This document shows positions 35,698-45,375 of a DNA stretch of 64,000 nucleotides, piece after piece. Origin of the DNA: Neorhizobium alkalisoli (GTDB lineage: Bacteria > Pseudomonadota > Alphaproteobacteria > Rhizobiales > Rhizobiaceae); NCBI RefSeq assembly GCF_002968635.1, contig NZ_PVBN01000005.1, positions 327,590 through 391,589 of the forward strand, read 5' to 3'. The stretch's first letter is position 1, and the number at the start of each line of letters is the position of its first letter. The position numbers were made by a program, and so were the translations under genes. The notes beneath the pieces were generated by a model. The model had not been told where the DNA came from. It ran no database searches and saw nothing but the letters and a program-made list of their open reading frames with translations.

Positions 35698-36665
35698 ACC
35701 TGATAGTTGACTTTACGCTCGACGGCGCGGAACTGCAGGACCGTGAAGAGGACGGCAATCGCCATCAGCACCACGGATTGGGCGGCGGAAGAGCCGAGAT
35801 CGAGCTGGCGGAATCCGTCCTGGTAGACCTTGTAGACCAGCGTGTTGGTGCTGCCGGCCGGGCCGCCATGGGTAATGACGTCGATGATACCGAAGGTCTC
35901 GAAGAGACCGTAAACGAAATTCATGACGATCAGGAAGAAGATCGTCGGCGCGGCCATCGGCAGCGTGATCGTCAGGAAACGCCGAATAGGCCCTGCGCCG
36001 TCGATTGCGCCTGCCTCGATGACGGAGGCTGGCACCGCGAGAAAGGCCGCGACGAGGAAGATGTAGTCGTAACAGACATGTTTCCAGATTGCCGCCACCG
36101 AGACCAGAAGAAGCGCATCGGACGGGCGGCGGTTCGGATCCCAGGCATATCCGAGCTCGTGCAGCATCTGGGCCAGCGGCCCGACGGTCGGGTTGAAGAG
36201 AAACGCCCAGAGCACCCCGGAAATCGCCGGCGCGATGGCATAGGGTAAGAGGATGACGCCTTTGTAGATCGCCCGGCCGCGCATCACCTGATCGGTGGCA
36301 AACGCGAAGAGGCCGGCGACAAAGAGCGTCACGAAGCATTGGACCGTGGTGAACCATAAGGTCAGCACCGCGCTGTCGCGGTATTCCGGGCTCGAAAACA
36401 GCATGGTGAAATTATCAAGGCCGACGAAGATCATCGTCGCCCCGAAGGGATCCACCTGCACGAAAGCGAGCGAAAGCGCCTTCCAGGTGGGAATGAAAAA
36501 GAAAAAGAGCAGGATGAGGAGCTGCGGGGCAAGAAGACCCGCTGCCAACCAGGGCCGCCGGAAATGCGAGGCCTTCAACCCAGTTTCCGACGACCCGACG
36601 AGCGAACCCAGCTTGAGCCGCAACGGGAAACGAGGGCGCGTCGCCGCGCCCACGTTCAGCCTCAT
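35694..36665 (-). CDS. ugpA: UgpA-like ABC permease
   Basis: A 323-residue permease starting at ATG 36665 (MRLNVGAATRP), four bases after the ugpB stop; the longer frame lies inside ugpB. It has about six TM segments, LLPYAIAPAISGVLWAFLFNP, and the EAA loop SVIEAGAIDGAGPIRRFLTITLP, matching UgpA. The N-terminal 40 residues before TM1 are longer than usual. Confidence 0.88.
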   Translation of the reverse strand: MRLNVGAATRPRFPLRLKLGSLVGSSETGLKASHFRRPWLAAGLLAPQLLILLFFFFIPTWKALSLAFVQVDPFGATMIFVGLDNFTMLFSSPEYRDSAVLTLWFTTVQCFVTLFVAGLFAFATDQVMRGRAIYKGVILLPYAIAPAISGVLWAFLFNPTVGPLAQMLHELGYAWDPNRRPSDALLLVSVAAIWKHVCYDYIFLVAAFLAVPASVIEAGAIDGAGPIRRFLTITLPMAAPTIFFLIVMNFVYGLFETFGIIDVITHGGPAGSTNTLVYKVYQDGFRQLDLGSSAAQSVVLMAIAVLFTVLQFRAVERKVNYQV

Positions 36666-36669
36666 GGCA

Positions 36670-37995
36670 TCACTTGCCGGCATGGAGTTTCTCGTACTGG
36701 CGCAGGATTTCGTTGCCGCGCTTGACGGAGCTGTCGAGCGCTTCCTGCGGAGTCTTCTTGCCGGTCCAGACAGCCTGCATTTCCTCAAGCAGGATCGCGG
36801 TCGACTGATTGTGGTTGCCGAAGCGGAAGCCACGGGAATTGTCGGTCGGCTCGCCGCGGGAGAGCTGCTCGATAGCAATCTCACGGGTCGGGTGATCCTT
36901 GAAATAACCTTCCTGCTTAATCTTCGCATAGGCGGCGTTGGTCACCGGAACATAACCGGTCGCCTTGCTCCACCATTCCTGCACGTTGGGTTGAGCAACA
37001 TAGTTGAAGAAGGCGGCAACACCTGCCTGAACCTCTTCCGGCTTGCCCTTGATCGCCCAAAGGGCGGCGCCGCCGATCGTGCTGTTCTTCGGCTGGACGC
37101 CTTCCTCATGCGGCATGACCGCGGCGCTCCACTTGAACTTGGCATCCGCCTCGACGGCCGAATGGCTGGCTGTGGAATTGATGATCGAGGCGCAGGTGCC
37201 CGAGGTGTAGAGGCTGATCGGCGCCACGCCCTGACCGGCGATCTTCAGCACGCCGTCATCGATCCACTTCTTCAGTCGCGCGACCTGCCCGACGACGGAA
37301 GTCTTGTTGTAGACGAATTCGGTGTCAAGGCCGCCATAGCCGTTGGCTTTGGTGCCGAAAGGCTGATCGTTGATGGCCGAATAATTCTCGATCAGGCTCC
37401 ACTGGAAGTCGCCCGGCAATGCCATGGGGCAGTCGGTGACCTTCTTTTCCTTCAGCGCATAGAGCTGCTTTTCAAGCCCCTGCCAGGTATCGGCGGGCGC
37501 GTCAAAGCCAGCGGCCTTGAAGGCATCGGCATTGTACCAGAGGATCGGCGTCGAGGAGTTGAAAGGCAGTGCCGCCGGCTTGCCGTTGACAATGTAAAAA
37601 CCTGCCACCGGCTTTACGAAATCGCTCCAGTCGATCTTATAGCCCTGCTTGGCCATCAATTCATCCGCCGGGATAATGGCGCTGGATTTCAGCATGGTCA
37701 TGAAGCCGCGCTCCGCCGACTGAAGGATAGCCGGCTGCTGGTTGACGCGGTAGGCGGCGACCATGGCCGCCATCGTCTCTTCGTAATTGCCCTTGAACGT
37801 GCCGACAACCTCGTACTTGTCCTGCGACTTGTTGAAGTCGGAGATCAACTGCTGCACGGTTTCGCCAAGCTTGCCGGAAATGGCGTACCACCATTCGATC
37901 TTGACGCGTTCCGCCGCTGAAGCACCGGCCGCGCCCATCAGCAACGCACCGGCGGCAAGCAGGCCGGCAACCGATTTCATATATGTCGAAGCCAT
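36670..37995 (-). CDS. ugpB: UgpB-like glycerol-3-phosphate/glycerophosphodiester binding protein
   Basis: A 441-residue periplasmic protein with a signal peptide (about residues 1-28, ending GASAAE). The mature start VKIEWWYAISGKLGETVQQL and the segment VGTFKGNYEETMAAMVAAYR match UgpB. It starts at ATG 37995 after AGAAGGA. It is the first gene of the long leftward block and diverges from a SorC regulator. The ligand may be glycerol-3-phosphate, a glycerophosphodiester or another polyol phosphate. Confidence 0.88.
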   Translation of the reverse strand: MASTYMKSVAGLLAAGALLMGAAGASAAERVKIEWWYAISGKLGETVQQLISDFNKSQDKYEVVGTFKGNYEETMAAMVAAYRVNQQPAILQSAERGFMTMLKSSAIIPADELMAKQGYKIDWSDFVKPVAGFYIVNGKPAALPFNSSTPILWYNADAFKAAGFDAPADTWQGLEKQLYALKEKKVTDCPMALPGDFQWSLIENYSAINDQPFGTKANGYGGLDTEFVYNKTSVVGQVARLKKWIDDGVLKIAGQGVAPISLYTSGTCASIINSTASHSAVEADAKFKWSAAVMPHEEGVQPKNSTIGGAALWAIKGKPEEVQAGVAAFFNYVAQPNVQEWWSKATGYVPVTNAAYAKIKQEGYFKDHPTREIAIEQLSRGEPTDNSRGFRFGNHNQSTAILLEEMQAVWTGKKTPQEALDSSVKRGNEILRQYEKLHAGK

Positions 37996-38086
37996 GTTTC
38001 GGATCCTTCTACCGGGTCTTTCTCATGACCCGCCTTGTTTCGGTTCTGGCCATCTCCATCAGTCTGGGTTAGCCATGACATGCACG

Positions 38087-38127
38087 GGTTACGTTACATA
38101 TGTTACATCGTTGTGACGTTTGTACAA
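38087..38127. promoter_or_regulatory. repeat-rich control region between ugpB and SorC gene
   Basis: The 147-base divergent gap contains three closely spaced GTTAC copies, with ACATATGT at the centre of two of them, then the palindrome TTGTACAA (38120-38127). These are likely binding elements for the SorC-type regulator. No convincing Pho box (paired CTGTCAT-like repeats) was seen. Confidence 0.45.
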
Positions 38128-38142
38128 GCGGGTGATGGGGAT

Positions 38143-39075
38143 ATGGAACATCGTGAATTGATGGTGCGGGCTGCCTGGCTCTACCACGTGGAGGGACTTA
38201 CCCAGCAGCAGATCGCCGAGCGGATGAACATCACACGGCGGCGGGTAAACGAAATCCTGTCGGAAGCGCTGGAAACGGGCGTGGTGCGGATCAGTTTCGA
38301 TTCCGCGCTCTCGGAAAGCGTCGAGCTGGAGGTGAAGCTGCGCAAGCGCTTTGCGCTCAGGGACGCGGTCGTGGTTCCGACCCCGACCGAGACGGCTCTC
38401 CTGCATTCCGTGCTCGGACGGGGCGCCGCCGGCTTCCTCGGCCGGCTGATCCAGACGCAGAAGCCGGCGTCAATCGGCATCGGCTGGGGCTCGACGCTCC
38501 GCGAGACGATCCAGCACATGCCGTCGCTCAACGAACCGCAGATCAAGGTGCGCTCGATGATGGGCGGCCTTACCCACGGCTCTGAAATCAACACATTCGA
38601 AATCGTCCGCGGTTTCGCCCAGGTGATGAGCGCCCAATGCCGCTATTTCGCAGCGCCGATTTATGCGGAAAGCCCCGAATCACGCGACGCCATCATATCC
38701 CAGACGGTCTTTCAGAGGACTTTCAGGCAGATCTGCGAGGTGGACGTGGCCTACTTAAGCGTCGGCGACGTATCGCAGCAATCGCTGCAGGTGCGCTACG
38801 GTCTGCCCGAAGGCACGAGCGAGGAAATCCTTCAGAAGGCCGGCGCGGTGGGCGATCTTATGGGCCGGTATCTCAACGCCTCAGGACAAGAAATCGACCA
38901 CCCACTGAACCGGCAGGTGCTATCGCCGGAACTGGATGACTTCCGTCGCATCGGCTGCCGCATCGTCGCCTCCGGAGGCGCACACAAGCACACGATTCTT
39001 CATGCGGTGGCACAAAGCGGCCTTGCCAACGTGCTGATCACCGATGCCGACAGCGCCCGCGCGATCCTTGCCTAG
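38143..39075 (+). CDS. SorC/DeoR-type sugar-binding transcriptional regulator
   Basis: A 310-residue regulator: N-terminal HTH ([25 protein letters not shown]) and a SorC effector domain ([24 protein letters not shown]) that in this family binds phosphorylated sugars or polyols. The start is ATG 38143 (MEHRELMVR) after GGTGATGGGG; the upstream frame passes through the promoter. Divergent from ugpB, it probably controls that operon. Its 3' end overlaps the mutase gene by four bases. Confidence 0.9.
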   Translation: MEHRELMVRAAWLYHVEGLTQQQIAERMNITRRRVNEILSEALETGVVRISFDSALSESVELEVKLRKRFALRDAVVVPTPTETALLHSVLGRGAAGFLGRLIQTQKPASIGIGWGSTLRETIQHMPSLNEPQIKVRSMMGGLTHGSEINTFEIVRGFAQVMSAQCRYFAAPIYAESPESRDAIISQTVFQRTFRQICEVDVAYLSVGDVSQQSLQVRYGLPEGTSEEILQKAGAVGDLMGRYLNASGQEIDHPLNRQVLSPELDDFRRIGCRIVASGGAHKHTILHAVAQSGLANVLITDADSARAILA

Positions 39076-41237
39076 ATATTGCGCCGCTTGCCTTCGAGCA
39101 GGTCGAGGATGGAGTTGGCGGCATCGAGAACATTGGTGCCCGGGCCGAAAACCGCCGCGACGCCGTGCTCCATGAGGTAATCGTAATCCTGCCGAGGGAC
39201 GACACCTCCGACGACGACGATGATATTTTCGGCGCCGTTTTGTTTCAGCGCGTTGACGAGCTGCGGCGCCAGCGTCCTGTGACCGGCGGCAAGCGACGAC
39301 ATGCCGACCACCTGCACCTTTTCCTTGATCGCGAGATTGGCTGCCTCTTCAGGCGTCTGGAAGAGCGGACCGGCAAACACGTCGAAACCGATGTCCCCGA
39401 AGGCCGAGGCGATCACCTTGGCGCCGCGGTCGTGGCCGTCCTGACCGAGCTTGGCAACCATGACCTTCGGTCTGGCGCCGAGCGTCTGGGAATAGCTGCC
39501 AAGACGCGAAACGATTGTCTTATATTCCGGATCGTCCGCATAAGCGGGTCCGTAGATATCGCTGACGACCTCCGGCACAGCCAAGTGACCACCGAAGGCT
39601 TGACGCATCGCATCGGAGATTTCGCCGACGGTAGCCCGGGCGCGGGCGGCTTCGATCGCTACTTCCAGCAGGTTTCCCTCCCCGGTCTCAGCGGCCTCTT
39701 CCAAGACGGCCAGCGCCGCCGCCACGCGCTTGGGATCGCGCTGGCGGCGCACCTCTTCCAGCCGCTTGATCTGCGCCTTGCGGACCGCAGTGTTGTCGAT
39801 CGCCAGGATGTCCAGTTCGTCTTCGTTCTCCAGCCGGTATTTGTTGACGCCGACGATGATCTCCTCGCCGCGGTCGACCGCAGCCTGGCGCCGGGTGGCA
39901 GCCTCCTCGATCAGCCGCTTCGGCAGACCTTCGGCGACAGCTTTCGTCATGCCCCCCATGGCCTCTACCTCCTCGATCAAAGCCCAGGCCTTTTCCGCCA
40001 GTTCATTGGTCAGGCTTTCGACATAGTAGGAGCCGGCCAGCGGATCGACGACCTTGGTGATGCCGGTCTCGTGCTGCAGGATGAGCTGGGTATTGCGGGC
40101 GATGCGGGCAGAAAAATCCGTCGGAAGCGCCATTGCCTCGTCCAGCGCATTGGTGTGCAGCGACTGCGTGCCACCGAGAACGGCCGAGAGAGCCTCATAG
40201 GCCGTACGAATGACGTTGTTATAAGGATCCTGCTCCTGCAGCGAGACGCCCGACGTCTGGCAATGGGTGCGCAGCATCAGCGACGAGGACTTTTGCGGCT
40301 TGAATTCCTCCATGATCCGCGACCAGAGCAGGCGGGCGGCGCGCAACTTGGCAGCTTCCATGAAGAAATTCATGCCGATCGCGAAGAAGAAGGACAGCCG
40401 GCCGGCAAACTCATCAACGCTGAGGCCCTTGGCAAGTGCCGCCCGGACATATTCGCGGCCGTCGGCCAGCGTGAAGGCGAGTTCCTGGACGAGCGTCGCA
40501 CCCGCCTCCTGCATGTGATAGCCGGATATGGAAATCGAATTGAAACGCGGCATTTCCTTCGCCGTGAATTCAATGATATCGGCGACGATCCGCATGGAAG
40601 GCTCGGGCGGATAAATGTAGGTGTTGCGGACCATGAACTCCTTCAGGATGTCGTTCTGGATGGTTCCGGAAAGCTCGGCCCGCGAACAGCCCTGCTCCTC
40701 GCCGGCAACGATGAAGGAGGCGAGGATCGGGATGACCGCACCGTTCATGGTCATGGAGACAGACATGTCCTTCAGCGGGATGCCGTCGAACAGGATCTTC
40801 ATATCCTCGACGCTATCGATCGCCACCCCTGCCTTGCCGACATCGCCCTCGACGCGCGGATGATCGGAATCATAGCCACGATGGGTGGCAAGATCGAAGG
40901 CCACCGACAGACCCTTCTGGCCAGCGGCGAGGTTGCGGCGATAGAAGGCATTGGAGGCTTCGGCCGTCGAGAAGCCGGCATATTGGCGAATGGTCCAAGG
41001 CCTTCCGGCATACATGGTGGCACGGGGCCCACGCACGAACGGTTTGAAGCCCGGCAGCGAGTCCAGATGATTCACGCCCTGAAGATCTTCGGCAGAGTAG
41101 AGCGGCTTGACGTCGATGCCTTCGGGCGTGTGCCAGACGAGCGTTTCCGGCGAAGCTTTCAGCTCCTTCTCGGCCAACGCCTCCCAGTCTTTTACCGCCC
41201 TTGGGGCCTCAACCGCTTCGACATTTTTTTTCGGCAC
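39072..41237 (-). CDS. scpA: methylmalonyl-CoA mutase
   Basis: This 721-residue B12 enzyme converts (R)-methylmalonyl-CoA to succinyl-CoA. The substrate-binding barrel includes [20 protein letters not shown] and [19 protein letters not shown]; the C-terminal cobalamin domain carries [10 protein letters not shown] with the axial His. The single-chain length fits the proteobacterial/mitochondrial type. The start is GTG 41237 with GGGAGGAATC directly before it; the 28 upstream codons have no such site. It completes propionyl-CoA assimilation with pccA and pccB; an epimerase gene is not in the window. Confidence 0.95.
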   Translation of the reverse strand: MPKKNVEAVEAPRAVKDWEALAEKELKASPETLVWHTPEGIDVKPLYSAEDLQGVNHLDSLPGFKPFVRGPRATMYAGRPWTIRQYAGFSTAEASNAFYRRNLAAGQKGLSVAFDLATHRGYDSDHPRVEGDVGKAGVAIDSVEDMKILFDGIPLKDMSVSMTMNGAVIPILASFIVAGEEQGCSRAELSGTIQNDILKEFMVRNTYIYPPEPSMRIVADIIEFTAKEMPRFNSISISGYHMQEAGATLVQELAFTLADGREYVRAALAKGLSVDEFAGRLSFFFAIGMNFFMEAAKLRAARLLWSRIMEEFKPQKSSSLMLRTHCQTSGVSLQEQDPYNNVIRTAYEALSAVLGGTQSLHTNALDEAMALPTDFSARIARNTQLILQHETGITKVVDPLAGSYYVESLTNELAEKAWALIEEVEAMGGMTKAVAEGLPKRLIEEAATRRQAAVDRGEEIIVGVNKYRLENEDELDILAIDNTAVRKAQIKRLEEVRRQRDPKRVAAALAVLEEAAETGEGNLLEVAIEAARARATVGEISDAMRQAFGGHLAVPEVVSDIYGPAYADDPEYKTIVSRLGSYSQTLGARPKVMVAKLGQDGHDRGAKVIASAFGDIGFDVFAGPLFQTPEEAANLAIKEKVQVVGMSSLAAGHRTLAPQLVNALKQNGAENIIVVVGGVVPRQDYDYLMEHGVAAVFGPGTNVLDAANSILDLLEGKRRNI

Positions 41238-41361
41238 CGATTCCTCCCGGCATGTGATTGAAACATGCGCATCGTCGCGCTCTTTGCCTAAAACTAGGCC
41301 TATAACTAGGATTGCTTGCAACCGTGAGAACCCGCCTCTGCGCGGAATTTCTCAAGATCGA

Positions 41362-41955
41362 TCACCGCGAAAGGCGGAAGCTCGCGAGGTAGCCGCCACA
41401 AAGGTCTTCGGCGATCTCCCGTTGATCCGTCGGATATTCGCAAACGACCGTAAATACGCTCTGCGGCGTCTTGGAGACCCGCATGAAGGCGCTTCTGCTG
41501 GGACCAGCGACGGCAGCGAAGACAAACTCTTCATCGCCACTCTTTTCAACCTTTAACGGTGGAACCGTTCCTCCCAATTTCGCTGCGGTATCGTGAACCA
41601 CCGCGACGAGATCCGGTGATTTCGTCTTCTCGTTCATTTCCGTTTCGATGGCGCCGAATTCATAACCGTCGGTGCTCTTGCTGCCCATGCCATGCAGCAC
41701 CAGCTGGCCGACAGTCGGATCATCGGCGATAATTGTGTAGTCGTTGAAAGGGATTGGCGACCGAATGGAGAAATGTCCCTTCGTGGATGTCGCCGGATAA
41801 AAGCCCTCCGCGTCCTTTTCTTCCACCCACTTCCGATGCAGTTCAACCCGCGGTTCTTTTGCTGACGCAAGCGAGGCCGCCGCACAAAGCACGACGGCGC
41901 CGGCGACAAGGCGCCAGCCAATGGAACGGGCGGTCGTGAGCAGCGGCTTCATCAT
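41362..41955 (-). CDS. secreted protein of unknown function in propionate operon
   Basis: This 197-residue protein has a signal peptide (about residues 1-32, ending SLASAK) and no further membrane segment. Two cysteines (VVCEYPTDQREIAEDLC) near the C-terminus could form a disulphide. I do not recognise the family. Its ATG overlaps the pccA stop by four bases, so it is co-translated with pccA, 124 bases before the mutase gene. A periplasmic protein in a cytoplasmic CoA pathway is unexpected. Confidence 0.85.
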   Translation of the reverse strand: MMKPLLTTARSIGWRLVAGAVVLCAAASLASAKEPRVELHRKWVEEKDAEGFYPATSTKGHFSIRSPIPFNDYTIIADDPTVGQLVLHGMGSKSTDGYEFGAIETEMNEKTKSPDLVAVVHDTAAKLGGTVPPLKVEKSGDEEFVFAAVAGPSRSAFMRVSKTPQSVFTVVCEYPTDQREIAEDLCGGYLASFRLSR

Positions 41956-43955
41956 TCAAATTCCAGAATCAGCTCGTCCACCGCCAGACTCTGTCCCGTG
42001 GTCGCTGCAACGCGTTTCACGACACCTTTCCGCTCAGCCTTCAGGACGTTCTCCATCTTCATCGCTTCGACGGTGGCGAGCGTCTGACCGGCTTCGATCT
42101 GATCGCCGGCCTTCACCACTACCGAGGTAATGACGCCAGGCATGGGGCAAAGCAGCATTTTCGAAGTGTCCGGCGGAGCTTTCTTCGGCATCAGGCGGGC
42201 AAGCTCCGCAACGCGCGGTGAACGGACACGCACCGTCACATCCATACCGCGCCAGCGCAACCGGATTGCCGATCCGACAAGGTTTACCTTTATCCCCATG
42301 CCCTCGCCGTCGAGGTGGAAGACCGCGTGGCTCTGTCCCGGCGACCAGCCGCTCGCAACCGACATTCGCGTAGCATCGGCGAAGATTACGGATGTGCCAT
42401 CGGTGTTGGTTTCGAGTGTGACGGCCTCTTCAAAGCCGGCCAGCGTCGCCACCCATTCCCTGCCGACCACGCGGCGATGATTGCCTATCGTGCCGGAAAT
42501 CTCGACGGCGCGCTGCTGAAGAACCTGATTGACAAGGACAGCGACGGCGACAAGTTTCCGGGCCACCGCTTCATCCGGCAAGACACCGGAAAATCCTTCC
42601 GGAAACTCTTCGGCGATGTAGGCGGTTGTCAGCCGGCCGGAGCGAAAACGCTCCTGCCCCATAACCGCCGAGAGGAAGGGCAGGTTATGGCCTATGCCCT
42701 CCACCTCGAAATCATCGAGCGCGGCGCCCATGGCATCGAGCGCCTTCAACCGATCCGGCGCCCAGGTGCAGAGCTTGGCGATCATCGGATCGTAATACAT
42801 GGAAATTTCACCGCCTTCGAACACGCCGGTGTCGTTACGGACCACGGTGCCGTTTTCCTGCTTACCTTCCCGAGGCGGGCGGTAACGACTCAGCCGCCCG
42901 ATCGAGGGCAGGAAGCTGCGATAGGGGTCCTCGGCATATAGCCGGCTTTCGATCGCCCAGCCGTTCAGCTTGATGTCATCCTGCCCGAACGAGAGCTTCT
43001 CGCCGGCGGCAACCCGGATCATCTGCTCGACAAGATCGATGCCCGTGATCAATTCGGTGACCGGATGCTCCACCTGCAACCGGGTGTTCATCTCGAGGAA
43101 ATAGAAATTGCGGCTGCCGTCGACAATGAACTCAACCGTGCCAGCGGAGAAATAACCGACCGCCTCTGAAAGCGCCACGGCCTGTTCGCCCATCGCCCGC
43201 CGGGTCGCCTCGTCGAGAAATGGCGATGGCGCCTCCTCGATGACCTTCTGGTTACGCCGCTGGATCGAGCATTCGCGCTCGCCAAGATAGAGTACGTTGC
43301 CGTGTTTGTCGCCGAGCACCTGGATTTCGATATGGCGTGGCTCGGTGACGAATTTCTCGATGAAGATGCGATCGTCGCCGAAGGAACTCTTCGCCTCGTT
43401 TTTCGAGGACTGAAAACCTTCTCGTGCCTCGATGTCGTTCCAGGCGATACGCATGCCCTTGCCGCCGCCGCCCGCCGACGCCTTGATCATGACAGGATAA
43501 CCGATGGAAGAGGCAATCCTCACGGCCTCGTCGGCATCCCCGATCAGGCCCATATGGCCAGGCACTGTGGAAACGCCTGCTTCGGCTGCCAGTTTTTTCG
43601 AGGTGATCTTGTCGCCCATCGCCCGGATGGCGCCGACAGGCGGACCGATGAAGGCAATGCCCGCCTTTTCCAGAGCTTCCGCAAAGGCCGGGTTTTCCGA
43701 GAGGAACCCATAGCCCGGATGCACGGCATCGGCGCCGGTCTGCCTGATGGCCGCAAGGATGTTGTCGATGACGATATAGGACTGAGACGAAGGCGCCGGA
43801 CCGATATGCATCGCCTCGTCGGCCATCCGCACATGCAGCGCATCGCGATCGGCATCCGAATAGACGGCCACCGTCTTGATGCCCATCTTCCTTGCCGTCT
43901 TGATGACCCGGCACGCGATCTCGCCGCGATTGGCAATAAGGATCTTATTGAACAT
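41952..43955 (-). CDS. pccA: propionyl-CoA carboxylase alpha subunit (biotin carboxylase/BCCP)
   Basis: A 667-residue subunit: biotin carboxylase N domain (FNKILIANRGEIACRVI), ATP-grasp (IKASAGGGGKGMRIAW), the C domain, then a BT-type region and a C-terminal biotinyl domain with EAMKMEN carrying the biotin Lys. It carboxylates biotin for PccB. The start is ATG 43955; a TTG one codon upstream is possible. Confidence 0.95.
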   Translation of the reverse strand: MFNKILIANRGEIACRVIKTARKMGIKTVAVYSDADRDALHVRMADEAMHIGPAPSSQSYIVIDNILAAIRQTGADAVHPGYGFLSENPAFAEALEKAGIAFIGPPVGAIRAMGDKITSKKLAAEAGVSTVPGHMGLIGDADEAVRIASSIGYPVMIKASAGGGGKGMRIAWNDIEAREGFQSSKNEAKSSFGDDRIFIEKFVTEPRHIEIQVLGDKHGNVLYLGERECSIQRRNQKVIEEAPSPFLDEATRRAMGEQAVALSEAVGYFSAGTVEFIVDGSRNFYFLEMNTRLQVEHPVTELITGIDLVEQMIRVAAGEKLSFGQDDIKLNGWAIESRLYAEDPYRSFLPSIGRLSRYRPPREGKQENGTVVRNDTGVFEGGEISMYYDPMIAKLCTWAPDRLKALDAMGAALDDFEVEGIGHNLPFLSAVMGQERFRSGRLTTAYIAEEFPEGFSGVLPDEAVARKLVAVAVLVNQVLQQRAVEISGTIGNHRRVVGREWVATLAGFEEAVTLETNTDGTSVIFADATRMSVASGWSPGQSHAVFHLDGEGMGIKVNLVGSAIRLRWRGMDVTVRVRSPRVAELARLMPKKAPPDTSKMLLCPMPGVITSVVVKAGDQIEAGQTLATVEAMKMENVLKAERKGVVKRVAATTGQSLAVDELILEFE

Positions 43956-43992
43956 CAAGCGTCCCGTTCTTTTGTAGGAAGGCTAACCATCA

Positions 43993-44370
43993 TCACACCT
44001 CGAACACATCTTCGAAGGATTCCGGAAAACTCTGGCGCGCGACCTTCTCGTTGATCTGGAGCAGAGCTTCATAGGATAGCGGATCGAAATCCTTCTCCAC
44101 CGCCACCACTTCGCGGCCGAACAGAAGGTTGAGGCGGGCAGCGTCGAGATTGCCACGCTCGAAGGGTTCCGGGCCGAAATGGTGCCAGAGCGCATGCAGG
44201 AAGGCGGCATCGACCCGGTGTTCCGCCGTGCCGGGGCGGGCACGGCGGGGCAAAGCCTTGACCGGCGTCACCCCTTTCGGATTGGCGCGGCGGATGGTGA
44301 ACTGGATGCCAGTGCCGGGCATGCCGGACGGGAAGCCCCGGTGTTTCGTCATGTCGGGCAGGTTGGCCAT
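43993..44370 (-). CDS. small conserved-looking protein between GST and pccA
   Basis: This 125-residue soluble protein has a clear GAGGAGAG ribosome site. I do not recognise its family. It is basic in the first half (PRRARPG) and acidic at the end (PESFEDVFEV). It lies ten bases after the GST gene and 37 before pccA, inside the propionyl-CoA operon, so a link to the carboxylase is possible. No catalytic motif is evident. Confidence 0.75.
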   Translation of the reverse strand: MANLPDMTKHRGFPSGMPGTGIQFTIRRANPKGVTPVKALPRRARPGTAEHRVDAAFLHALWHHFGPEPFERGNLDAARLNLLFGREVVAVEKDFDPLSYEALLQINEKVARQSFPESFEDVFEV

Positions 44371-44380
44371 TCCGCTCTCC

Positions 44381-45286
44381 TCAGGCTATCGCGATCTTGT
44401 CCTGCGTCTTCGTTTCGAAGTCGGAGGCATCGTGGCGTTCATGCAGTTGTTCGGACGGATCACCCGATGTGCGGTTGACCATTCGGCCCCGCTTCACTGC
44501 CGGTCGAGCGGCGATCTCTGCCGTCCAGCGCTGGACGTTCCTGTAGGTCTGCACGTCGAGGAAGGTGCCGGCATCACCATAAGCCTGTCCGAGCGCCAAA
44601 TTTCCATACCAGGGCCAGATAGCCATGTCGGCGATCGTATATTCGTTCCCGGCCATGAACTTGTTGTCGGCGAGATGCCGGTCAAGCACGTCGAGCTGAC
44701 GTTTCACCTCCATCGCATAGCGGTCGATCGCGTATTTGATCTTCATCGGCGCGTAGGCGTAGAAGTGGCCAAAACCGCCGCCAAGGAAGGGTGCTGAACC
44801 CATCTGCCAGAAAAGCCAGTTGAAGGTTTCGGTGCGTGCTTTGAGGTCGGTCGGCAGGAAGGCGCCGAATTTTTCCGCCAGATAGACGAGGATGGAGGCG
44901 GACTCGAAGACACGCAGCGGCTCGGCGCCGCCCTTCGGCGCGCGATCCAGCAGCGCCGGAATCTTGGAATTGGGATTGACCTCGACAAAGCCGGAGCCAA
45001 ACTGGTCGCCCTCCCCGATCCTGATCAGCCAGGCATCGTATTCGGCGCCGGTGTGGCCGGCAGCCAGCAATTCCTCGAGCATGATCGTGACTTTTACGCC
45101 GTTCGGGGTGCCGAGCGAATAAAGCTGCAACGGGTGCTTCCCGACCGGCAGGACCTTTTCGTGTGTCGGGCCGGCGATCGGACGGTTGATATTGGCGAAC
45201 GCGCCGCCATTGCCCTGTTCCCAGGTCCATACCTTCGAAGGCTCGTAGCCGGCGGGGAAATTGTCGGCGGGTGATTTTTCGGTCAT
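44381..45286 (-). CDS. yghU: glutathione S-transferase, YghU type
   Basis: A 301-residue GST with the long N-terminus of the YghU/nu class (YEPSKVWTWEQGNGGAFANINRPIAGPT), a thioredoxin-like domain (LYSLGTPNGVKVTIMLEEL, NPNSKIPALLD, ESASILVYLAEKFG) and an all-helical C-terminal domain. YghU-type enzymes reduce organic peroxides or disulphides. The start is ATG 45286. It sits between pccB and the rest of the propionate genes, an unusual place for a GST. Confidence 0.9.
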   Translation of the reverse strand: MTEKSPADNFPAGYEPSKVWTWEQGNGGAFANINRPIAGPTHEKVLPVGKHPLQLYSLGTPNGVKVTIMLEELLAAGHTGAEYDAWLIRIGEGDQFGSGFVEVNPNSKIPALLDRAPKGGAEPLRVFESASILVYLAEKFGAFLPTDLKARTETFNWLFWQMGSAPFLGGGFGHFYAYAPMKIKYAIDRYAMEVKRQLDVLDRHLADNKFMAGNEYTIADMAIWPWYGNLALGQAYGDAGTFLDVQTYRNVQRWTAEIAARPAVKRGRMVNRTSGDPSEQLHERHDASDFETKTQDKIAIA

Positions 45287-45375
45287 CAAAATCTATCCTT
45301 GTTTCTCTGACGGGCCTCGCATTCGGCGAGCGCTACGCGGTCAATATAGGCACTGTCTGAGCGCTTTGCCGCCCT

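Noticed and set aside
36295..37920. 541-codon rightward frame opposite ugpA and ugpB
   Set aside because: It crosses two good leftward genes and has no recognisable domain.
38000..38142. Pho box before ugpB
   Set aside because: No paired CTGTCAT-like 7-mers with 4-base spacing were found; the visible GTTAC repeats do not fit.
39165..41261. 698-codon rightward frame opposite methylmalonyl-CoA mutase
   Set aside because: Antisense shadow; His/Arg/Asp-rich translation with no domain, while the other strand encodes a complete mutase.
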